The notes under the pieces are model-generated. The model was not told where the DNA came from. It did no database searches and saw only the letters and a list, made by a program, of their open reading frames with translations. From the NCBI RefSeq assembly GCF_003697845.1, contig NZ_RDQE01000005.1, forward strand, positions 62,001 to 126,000: a stretch of DNA of 64,000 bases. The letters are read 5' to 3'. This DNA is from Halobellus captivus (lineage in GTDB: Archaea > Halobacteriota > Halobacteria > Halobacteriales > Haloferacaceae). The translations under genes and the position numbers were made by a program. This document shows positions 32,554 to 39,323 of the stretch, one piece after another. Within the stretch, counting starts at the first letter, position 1. Each line of letters opens with the position of its first letter.

Positions 32554-34707
32554 TTAGTGTTCCTCCTCGATTTCGTCTACATCGCTTTCGTCCCGGTTCC
32601 ACGGGTGGTCGTTCATTCCATACGTCACCCCAAGGGCGTAGTAGAAGCGGAGATCGTCGGTTTCGATCTCCCACTCTTCCGGATCGGGTTTGAGGATTGT
32701 ATCCCGAAGCCGATCGACGATGTGATCCGCCTTCGTGCCGGGATAATTCCCTTGCTGTTTCTTTTCCTGACGCGTATAGGTCAACGTCTTAGCGACAGTC
32801 TCCTGTGTTACCTTCTTGATTCGGGATCGAGTGATCGATTTGACTGGATACTGGTCAACGAGTGTCGTCGACCGATCTTCGCTATATTCTTGATAACTTC
32901 CGATGTCGCCAACGAGTGCGCCGAGTAGGAACGCCCCGCGGCGTTGGCTCGTCACGGAATCCGGATCGTCGTCATGGGCTGGCGACAGTGCAGGCGTTTC
33001 GTTGATGAACGATTCGAGTTTCGGTGCGGCAGGGTGGCCCCCATCCGCGATTGGTATTTCATCTAGTGATGGCATGATGTATCTGTCATAGGTTGGTTCG
33101 TGTGCAATCGGTTCGTTACTCGGATCGGTCGGTCTCAATAGCTGAAGTTCGTTGTCTGCCAGCGCACAGAGTTGCGCGAACTGGCTGGCGATCAAAAATG
33201 ACGGGAAACCCTCGTGTTCGTCGTCATCGGTCTGCTCGTCAACGATTCGGTTGACGTACTCTTCGAGGAGCATGTCGACTGCAATCGGCTCGCCACTCAG
33301 AACACTGATGAGTGCCTTAATTCGTGGATCGTCTGCATCGGCTTCGTCATCGTCGCGTTCGGAGAACGTCTGATAGAAGTACCAGCCTGTCGAGACGGCG
33401 TGTAACTGTTCATCGCTCGTTGAGAGCAGCCCCCACTTCTCGTTTGTTGGAAGCGGTGCGGTCCACTCCGCCTCAGATTTCATATTGAATGCCGAGACAC
33501 TTTCGACAAGACGGTTGTGAGTAAACGCGAGTTCTTTCGGGTAGTGGAGACGTCCGTTTAGCGTCTCGCCGAACACGTCGTATCGAGACATTTGGTGCGG
33601 CATGACTGCCGAAATGTAGAACCGAAGGTCTCGGGTGTTGATATCAGCATCCCGTTCATCTTTGTAGGCATCTTCGATTGGTGTTGTATCATCGTTTTCC
33701 ACTGCATGGTATAGCAGTCCATACAGCCGATGTACCTTGTTGGCTGTCAGTCGACCGAACACGTATGGCAGGTAGTACACCTTCGCGCCGAACGTCCGGT
33801 AGGTACAGGCTTCGACGAACGTCCCGGCATTCATCACGGTGATTGCGGCGTCCTCCGAAATCGGATGTGAACGCCACGCTTCTTCGATGTCGAGTCCAGG
33901 GAATTTTTCCAGCTGTTTGCCGAGGAAGTAGTTCTGCGGATCTTCAGAAGTTCCGACCGTCCGAGCGGGCAGTCCCGTAACGAGGTCGGTCGCATCTCCC
34001 GACGAATCGTCTGCCTTATTCTTCGTGACGAGCTTTGCAAGCTTCCGCTGTCGCATCGCCTCGTTGAACACGTCGAGATCACCGGGCCACTGGTAGTCTC
34101 CGTCCGACGCGGTTTTGACTTGGACCGTTAACAGCGATGTGGCCGATTCGCCGCCGAGCTTCCGCGTGATCGTCTCTTCGATCGTTTCGAGTATGGTCTC
34201 GTCCTCACCGAGTTCAGCTAATCGTTCGATAATCCATCCATCGGTGTGGTCGTCGGCTGCTTTCGTCACGACTTCATCGACAGCCCACCTTGTCAGCCGT
34301 TCTTTCGCGTAGCGTGCCAGCTTTTCTGGGTCACTGTCCTGACCGGCTTGGTGGGTCACGCTATGATCAATTCCGGCGGCTGCCGAATACTTACAGTGGC
34401 CAACCTGCTGAATCAGGTCGTCAGAGTACCTCGTTATCAGCACTGGATCGAGATCAGCAGCCAGCCGTGGCTCGTCACCTGACATGTCCACCCGGACGAC
34501 GATTAGGCTATCATCGGTGTCAACGAGATCGCTAGCTGCGTCGGGCGTGAGATACGGTGCGTACTCGCCGCCACCTGTCGTGGCGAGCGTGTAGAGCTTA
34601 CCGTAGAGGTATTGTAGATCTCGAAGTGACCCGATTGGCGAGTTCGGAAGTTCGTCTTCTAATACCTCTGCTGGGTACTTCTCCCGAAACTCATCAGGCG
34701 AAAGCAT
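32554..34707 (-). CDS. cas8b: Cascade large subunit Cas8b (Csh1 type)
   Basis: 717 residues, the expected size for haloarchaeal Cas8b. Recognisable blocks are YFLGKQLEKFPGLDIEEAWR, PYVFGRLTANKVHRLYGLLYH and FLLGALVGDIGSYQEYSED near the C-terminus. The protein recognises the PAM and recruits Cas3. Sequence varies widely within the family, so identification also rests on its place between cas6 and cas7. Its start overlaps cas6 by 14 bases. Confidence 0.92.
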   Translation of the reverse strand: MLSPDEFREKYPAEVLEDELPNSPIGSLRDLQYLYGKLYTLATTGGGEYAPYLTPDAASDLVDTDDSLIVVRVDMSGDEPRLAADLDPVLITRYSDDLIQQVGHCKYSAAAGIDHSVTHQAGQDSDPEKLARYAKERLTRWAVDEVVTKAADDHTDGWIIERLAELGEDETILETIEETITRKLGGESATSLLTVQVKTASDGDYQWPGDLDVFNEAMRQRKLAKLVTKNKADDSSGDATDLVTGLPARTVGTSEDPQNYFLGKQLEKFPGLDIEEAWRSHPISEDAAITVMNAGTFVEACTYRTFGAKVYYLPYVFGRLTANKVHRLYGLLYHAVENDDTTPIEDAYKDERDADINTRDLRFYISAVMPHQMSRYDVFGETLNGRLHYPKELAFTHNRLVESVSAFNMKSEAEWTAPLPTNEKWGLLSTSDEQLHAVSTGWYFYQTFSERDDDEADADDPRIKALISVLSGEPIAVDMLLEEYVNRIVDEQTDDDEHEGFPSFLIASQFAQLCALADNELQLLRPTDPSNEPIAHEPTYDRYIMPSLDEIPIADGGHPAAPKLESFINETPALSPAHDDDPDSVTSQRRGAFLLGALVGDIGSYQEYSEDRSTTLVDQYPVKSITRSRIKKVTQETVAKTLTYTRQEKKQQGNYPGTKADHIVDRLRDTILKPDPEEWEIETDDLRFYYALGVTYGMNDHPWNRDESDVDEIEEEH

Positions 34708-35509
34708 CGGCTCCCTCCAGTTCGCTCTCGCCTGGTCGCGTTTTCTCCGTGATATTCACGAACCCGAGTCCCAGCGAGTTCCGTTCACCAAGCCCGCAAT
34801 CCAACGCGAGATTGAGGTGCCGGCGATGATGATCGTCCCGAACCGTATAGGAGAACTCCCACTTGCTCAGGACGTAGGTCATCTCCTGACCCTCGGTGAC
34901 GGTCACCGGAACGGCGAACGTCTTGATGAGTTCGTAGCCGTCGAACAGATCGCCATCGACATCGCTCGGCCCCGGCAGGTGGTCGTGGGCGAAGCGGTCG
35001 TGTTTCTGATCGAGGTTGTCCTCCAGCTGCTTACGCAGTGGCTCCATCGAGTGCTCTGGTCGCCAGAACACGGCAGTGTCGCCGCCGGGATGGTCGATCC
35101 CGTACTCCTCGCATCGCCACGGCGGAATCCGAACCAAGAGGCCAGTGCCGGTTTCGATCGTCCCTCGCGTGCCTGGTTCGCCAACATCGGGGTCGAGCGA
35201 AGTCACGTCATCGACGTGGAACGGCATCTCACCGATGTTCAGCTCCGGCTCTTCAAGCAGATCGGCAGCGACGTTAGCCAGTAGCTCCTCCTCTGGCGAA
35301 GCGACCAACAGTTTACGGTCGTCACCCTCCTCCATGTCGTAGGGGGGAAACGGGTTTGAGTAGGCGAACCCTGGCGGCTCGCCGTCGTCGTGTCGTTCGC
35401 CGTAGGTGGTCCCCTCAAGTGCGTCCCAGAGACGGCTGCGCAGCTTGTGGTGGTAGTCGTTCTGGTAAGCGGCATCCGCGCGTGCGGACAGATGTGCCAT
35501 TATACGCAC
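34694..35509 (-). CDS. cas6: crRNA-processing endoribonuclease Cas6
   Basis: 271 residues of double ferredoxin-like fold. It starts MRIMAHLSARADAAYQNDYH and ends with the Gly-rich loop ALDCGLGERNSLGLGFVNI, the G-rich signature of Cas6. A His near residue 20 (NDYHHKL) is a candidate catalytic base, as in Haloferax Cas6. It cuts pre-crRNA in the repeat, leaving the 8-nt handle. First gene of the cas operon; the gap upstream (35510-35986) holds its promoter. Confidence 0.94.
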   Translation of the reverse strand: MRIMAHLSARADAAYQNDYHHKLRSRLWDALEGTTYGERHDDGEPPGFAYSNPFPPYDMEEGDDRKLLVASPEEELLANVAADLLEEPELNIGEMPFHVDDVTSLDPDVGEPGTRGTIETGTGLLVRIPPWRCEEYGIDHPGGDTAVFWRPEHSMEPLRKQLEDNLDQKHDRFAHDHLPGPSDVDGDLFDGYELIKTFAVPVTVTEGQEMTYVLSKWEFSYTVRDDHHRRHLNLALDCGLGERNSLGLGFVNITEKTRPGESELEGADAFA

Positions 35510-35767
35510 CCGGATGACTCACCTCTGTAGCGGGAAAGCATACGGCCTATCATTCAAACAACGAATACAAAAAGGGACGCAAAGGTCAGTGAAAGTAAAT
35601 CTACACACGGGTCGTCTATGGACTGTAAAACTAACTCGCTTAGATCAGTTGCTAGTGCCCGTGATGAATACGACCGGAGTTCTACGGCCAGTTACTTAGG
35701 CACACCCCTAACGGGAAGCAAAACTTCTCGGGTTGAATTCCTGAAGAATGGCGGTTGAGCATGACCG

Positions 35768-35876
35768 ATAGTGATTACTTCGAGTCTTTACCGCTGTGAC
35801 GATCTGCATCTTTGGTGAGAGCTGTTGAAATGACGTCTTTCGACACCGTCCAGAAACTATTCGCAGTAATCACTAT
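35768..35876. mobile_element. MITE-like element, 109 bp with 12-bp terminal inverted repeats
   Basis: Bounded by ATAGTGATTACT (35768-35779) and its perfect reverse complement AGTAATCACTAT (35865-35876), with some further similarity inward. It encodes nothing. The remaining gap 35510-35986 between cas6 and the element's end has no gene that I can support. No clear target-site duplication was seen, so it may be an old insertion or simply a long hairpin. Confidence 0.5.
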
Positions 35877-35986
35877 GAGACGCCTTCCTGAATTATGTGG
35901 AACAGACCGTTCGGCTTGCTGTACTTGGCGATTTATGCTGGATTCTATTAACCGATTGATATTTCAATAGAGCTAATCGGAATTAT

Positions 35987-36274
35987 CTATACTAGTATTC
36001 TGGCCATCGTCCAGAGGGCGCGGACCGCATGGATCAGCTGCTGGTCGTCCGCGCGCTCGCGCTCCGCGACGGCCTCGCGGGTGGCGTGGAGGCTCGCCTC
36101 GTGAAGCCGGTCGTAGTAGTCGTCGACGTCGTCCGCGAAGCCGGACTCGACGGCGAGACGCGGCCAGTCCGCGGGTGACGCCGCGCTCCCGCGTTCGATC
36201 GCGTCGCGGGCGGCAGCGGGGTCGTCGGGCGGAACGGACGCGAACCAGCCCGCGTCGCTCTCGTCGGTCGTCAT
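35987..36274 (-). pseudogene. Displaced native 5' end of nop5
   Basis: The frame starts MTTDESDAGWFASVPPDD and matches residues 1-86 of the intact nop5 at 14328-15248 without gaps; after RA it diverges into LWTMARILV and stops at TAG in element DNA. Its GC-rich codons match the chromosome, so this is the original gene start, cut off by the insertion. Its own promoter block (36298-36313) survives, so a 95-residue truncated product could still be made. The 2-3 bases next to the att core differ in number from the restored gene. Confidence 0.9.
35993..36013. other. attR: recombination junction at displaced nop5 fragment
   Basis: Arm TAGTATTC (35993-36000), six bases TGGCCA, then core TCGTCCA (36007-36013). 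Joined to attL, the circular element would carry TAGTATTC-N6-core(7)-N6-GAATACTA, a symmetric dyad of the kind bound by tyrosine recombinases. Confidence 0.75.
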
Positions 36275-36368
36275 ACTCGGAGCACTGCGGGCGAACTCGT
36301 ATAGGTATCCCGGTGTGTCGGTGCTCGTTCGGTAGAACCCTCGCCGCCCCCGCCCGTGACTTCGTCGG

Positions 36369-36788
36369 TCACTCCACGCTCACGTGTCGCCTGACCGAGA
36401 ACGCGTACTTGGAGTCGGCCACCCACTCGTCGACGCTCGTCTCGACGATATCGCCCGACGAGTACACGCGCTCGTCGTCGAAGGCGATCACGTGTCGCGG
36501 CCAGGGGTACGGGAGGTCCCAACAGAACGCGATGCCGACCCCCTCGCGCTCGTGTGCGACCGCCCAGGAGAGGGCGACGAGCGCGTAGTCTTCACAGTCG
36601 CCGCGCCCCGCCTCGACGCACTCGTGCGGGCGGCGGGCGAAATCCCGGAATCCGTTCCAGGGGTCCTGCGTCCAGTCGTACTCCGATCGTGACCACTCCT
36701 CGAGATCGAACTCCGCCCACCGCTCGCCGCGGTCGACGTAGCGGTCGGGCGCGAGGAACGTGAACGGCGTCCAGCGACGGGGATTCAT
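36369..36788 (-). CDS. Transglutaminase-like (papain-fold) protein
   Basis: 139 residues. The motif HECVEAGRGDCEDYALVALSWA (Cys in GDCEDYAL, ~residue 66) is the transglutaminase-like nucleophile region; PWPRHVIAFDDERVYSSGDI supplies the downstream His and Asp. All three members of the Cys-His-Asp triad are present. There is no signal peptide, so it is probably cytoplasmic; substrate unknown. Short for the family, and stands between the element's end and a small membrane protein. Confidence 0.8.
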   Translation of the reverse strand: MNPRRWTPFTFLAPDRYVDRGERWAEFDLEEWSRSEYDWTQDPWNGFRDFARRPHECVEAGRGDCEDYALVALSWAVAHEREGVGIAFCWDLPYPWPRHVIAFDDERVYSSGDIVETSVDEWVADSKYAFSVRRHVSVE

Positions 36789-36836
36789 TGCGTCGATAGT
36801 GGGGGATCCCTCGGCGACGGTCCCGAGTCGGCGACC

Positions 36837-37079
36837 TTAGTCGTCGGACGGCGGTTCCAAGTCCACGTCATCGTCCGTCTCGTCGTTTCCGGAAAGAACG
36901 CCCTCGAAGAGCCTGGAATCGCCGGCCCGGATCTCTCCGACGGTCGCCCCGGCGAGCCCGCCCAGCGCGCCACCGGTGCTCGCCGCGTTTCGATTCACCA
37001 GTCCGCCGATCGCCGCGCCGACGGCCGCTCCGACGGCGGCGTACTTCGCCCGTGAGACCGCAGTTCTGATTCGTCCCAT
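36837..37079 (-). CDS. Small glycine-zipper-like membrane protein
   Basis: 80 residues. The central part, YAAVGAAVGAAIGGLVNRNA followed by STGGALGGLAGATVGE, has GxxxG spacing typical of glycine-zipper membrane helices, with an acidic C-terminal tail (DETDDDVDLEPPSDD). Probably two short hairpin helices. Function unknown. Confidence 0.65.
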   Translation of the reverse strand: MGRIRTAVSRAKYAAVGAAVGAAIGGLVNRNAASTGGALGGLAGATVGEIRAGDSRLFEGVLSGNDETDDDVDLEPPSDD

Positions 37080-37130
37080 GGGTCGAACTACTCGGTTCGT
37101 TTACAAAAAGGTGTCCGTCGGATCGGCCGG

Positions 37131-38327
37131 CTACTCTCGCGCGATCGGCGTCGTCATACAGTGGAGGCCGCCGGCTCCGTTCGTGAGCGCCGCCCGCGGG
37201 ATCCCGACGCCGTCGGGGAGGACCTCCACTCCCCGGTCGCGGAGCGCCTCGATGGTCGGGTTGTCCTCGGGTCGATACGTCCCCTCCTCGTCGGGTTCGT
37301 AGAGCGGGATCACGGTGCCGTCGTCGATCGCGAGGAAGTTGGTCGGCCACCGCTCGCCGTCGGCGACGTCGATCACGTCGAACCCCTTCTCGTCGCGTAC
37401 GTACTCCAGCGTCGAGGTCGCGTGGCTGTGTTCGTAGACGTCACCGTCCTTGCGGTAGACGTCGACCTCGGCCGCCTCGGCCAGGTCGGCGTCGAGCACG
37501 GCCAGCCCCTCGGCGGCGATGTTGAACCAGCCGAGCAGGTGCATGACTCGGGAGCCGAGCCCGCGATCCCGCCGCAGTCGCCGGTCCGCCTCCAGCGGGG
37601 CACGTACCAGTCCGAACTCGTCGTACGAGACCGCGCCCTCGCGCATGAGGCGCTCGCCGGCCTCGTAACTGGTCCGGATGACGTGCTCCTCGCCGTCGAC
37701 CTCGGCGGAGACGCCGAGCAGCGCGAACTCGCCGGCGGGCATGAACTCGCCGCCCTCCAGCGGCTCGCCCGTCATCTCGTAGCACGGTTCCGCCCCGATG
37801 GCCTCCCAGGCACGTTTCACGATCGGCTCCTCGCGCCGCCGGATCGGCTTCGACATGTGACAGAGGATCGGCCCCTGGTCCCCGACGATCGTCGTGTCCC
37901 GCTGGAAGTAGACGTTGGAGATCGGCGCGTCGAGCGTCATCGACGCCCCGTCGGTCCCGCCGTCCGCCGTCGTCTCCGGCGTGAGACTCGGCCGGGAGAG
38001 GACGACCTGGAGCTTCTCTCGGGGCGAGAACGTCGAGAGCACGTCGTCGACCCGGTCGACGCCGCCGTCCTCGAGGACGTCCCGCGTCAGGTCGTCGAGC
38101 GCGTCCCCGGCCGCGAGGTCGTCGGCGAGACGGTGGACCTCGACGTGGGTCGACGCCAGCGTCTCGACGAGCTGTTCGTGCTCGCGTCGCGCCTGTTCGG
38201 GAGGGACGTGGTCCTCGAACAGGTTCGCCTCGGGCGCGAGGCTTCCGGACCACAGCTCGAGCCCGGGCGTGTGCACCCTGACCGCCGAGAGCCGTTCCCA
38301 CTCCGCGCGCACCGAATACTCGGACAT
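37131..38327 (-). CDS. Arginine deiminase / amidinotransferase-family enzyme
   Basis: 398 residues, the usual arginine deiminase length. Motifs: YFQRDTTIVGDQGPILCHM (Asp near 145), GEPLEGGEFMPAGEFALLGVS (substrate-contact Glu-Gly-Gly-Glu, ~195), MHLLGWFNIA in place of the common HLDTVF, and a terminal GGLHCMTTPIARE with the nucleophilic Cys. It would hydrolyse arginine (or a guanidino relative) to citrulline and ammonia. The altered HLDT-type motif leaves the substrate open. No arcBC genes are adjacent, so fermentation via the ADI pathway is not supported by context. Confidence 0.82.
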   Translation of the reverse strand: MSEYSVRAEWERLSAVRVHTPGLELWSGSLAPEANLFEDHVPPEQARREHEQLVETLASTHVEVHRLADDLAAGDALDDLTRDVLEDGGVDRVDDVLSTFSPREKLQVVLSRPSLTPETTADGGTDGASMTLDAPISNVYFQRDTTIVGDQGPILCHMSKPIRRREEPIVKRAWEAIGAEPCYEMTGEPLEGGEFMPAGEFALLGVSAEVDGEEHVIRTSYEAGERLMREGAVSYDEFGLVRAPLEADRRLRRDRGLGSRVMHLLGWFNIAAEGLAVLDADLAEAAEVDVYRKDGDVYEHSHATSTLEYVRDEKGFDVIDVADGERWPTNFLAIDDGTVIPLYEPDEEGTYRPEDNPTIEALRDRGVEVLPDGVGIPRAALTNGAGGLHCMTTPIARE

Positions 38328-38429
38328 GGTGTCGAGTCGTCACCGGGCTCGAAAAAGCTCCCGGAGCCGGTCATCGGAGCCGCGTCGCCGTCGTGAGTCA
38401 CCCTCGACGTCGACGGAGCCGCGTCGCCG

Positions 38430-39212
38430 TCACTGGAGCCGCTTCGTCGTCTCGACGAGCGGGTGGCGCGCGTAATCCACCACGTCGATGTCGCGTATCG
38501 ACTCCAATCCCTCCTTCTTCGCGGTCTTGGCCATCCCGAGGTCCACCGGGGTCCTCGTGACGATGACGTACGCGTCCATCGACTCGATCCCCATCTCGTG
38601 GGCGGCCATCACGCGGTGGTGTCCGTCCGCGAGGTGGAGGACGCCGCCGTTGTCGATGACGACGAGCGGCTCGGCAAGTCCCCGCTCGAGCTCGTACTGT
38701 CTGCCCTCCAGTTCGTCGGCGTACACCCGCGCCTGCGTGGGCGTGAGGTCCTCGAGGCGGACTTCACGGCGCTCCTCATCGAGTTCGACGCCGTGGATCT
38801 GCTCGAGCGTTCGCATCAGCTTGCCGACCTTCCCGGGAGTCGCCCGCTCGATCTGTGAGCGAACGACGTCCGCGTTCGAGATGATCCCGACGAGGTTGTC
38901 GGCGTCGTCGACGACCGGGAGCTTCTGGATCCCCGACCGCAGGATCACGCGGGCGGCGTCGGTGACCTTCATGTCGGGATGGGCGACGATCAGGTCCTCG
39001 GACATCACCGTGAACACCGGGGCGTCGTCGTCGGCCAGGAGCAGGTCACCCGCCGAGACGAACCCCTCGACGGTTCGCCCCTGCGTGACGGGAAATCCCT
39101 TGTGACCGGCCGTCTCGACCATCCGCTTCGCGACGGCCGCCACGGTGTCGTCGGGGCTGACCGTCTCGACGTCCCGAGTCATGTACTCGCCGACCGTCGG
39201 CTTTCCGGTCAT
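38430..39212 (-). CDS. Two CBS domains fused to a ParB/sulfiredoxin-like domain
   Basis: 260 residues. CBS1 (about 5-60) starts VGEYMTRDVETVSPDDTVAAV, and CBS2 (about 65-125) contains LRSGIQKLPVVDDADNLVGI. The C-terminal part has EDLTPTQARVYADELEG and GGVLHLADGHHRVMAAHEMG, the ParB/Srx-like nucleotide-binding motif (G-H-H-R). CBS pairs sense adenine nucleotides; the ParB-like part may bind or hydrolyse nucleotide or kinase-type substrates, as in SerK-like proteins. Monocistronic between the deiminase and lonB. Confidence 0.85.
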   Translation of the reverse strand: MTGKPTVGEYMTRDVETVSPDDTVAAVAKRMVETAGHKGFPVTQGRTVEGFVSAGDLLLADDDAPVFTVMSEDLIVAHPDMKVTDAARVILRSGIQKLPVVDDADNLVGIISNADVVRSQIERATPGKVGKLMRTLEQIHGVELDEERREVRLEDLTPTQARVYADELEGRQYELERGLAEPLVVIDNGGVLHLADGHHRVMAAHEMGIESMDAYVIVTRTPVDLGMAKTAKKEGLESIRDIDVVDYARHPLVETTKRLQ

Positions 39213-39323
39213 GACGGTTCGTACGTCCTCGACCGTACAAAAAGGGGCGGGACCGGCAGGGGCCGACGACGGATGGACCGCGGAACCGTCGACCGCGACG
39301 CGGGACCCGCCGGCGACGACCGA

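Larger units (their letters stand above)
14983..36013. mobile_element. Integrative element inserted in nop5, carrying TrlF-like ATPase, integrase module and type I-B CRISPR-Cas
   Basis: About 21.0 kb, visibly AT-richer than both flanks, bounded by the 7-bp sequence TCGTCCA at 14983-14989 and 36007-36013. Left of it lies a restored nop5, right of it the displaced native nop5 5' end. It encodes a complete tyrosine recombinase (18199-19290). No replication, conjugation or capsid gene was recognised, so transfer would need help or is lost. Cargo is defence-heavy: PHP/SMC-like ATPase, 52-repeat CRISPR array and eight cas genes. Insertion into a gene's 5' region with replacement of promoter and N-terminus resembles SXT in bacterial prfC. 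Confidence 0.85.
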
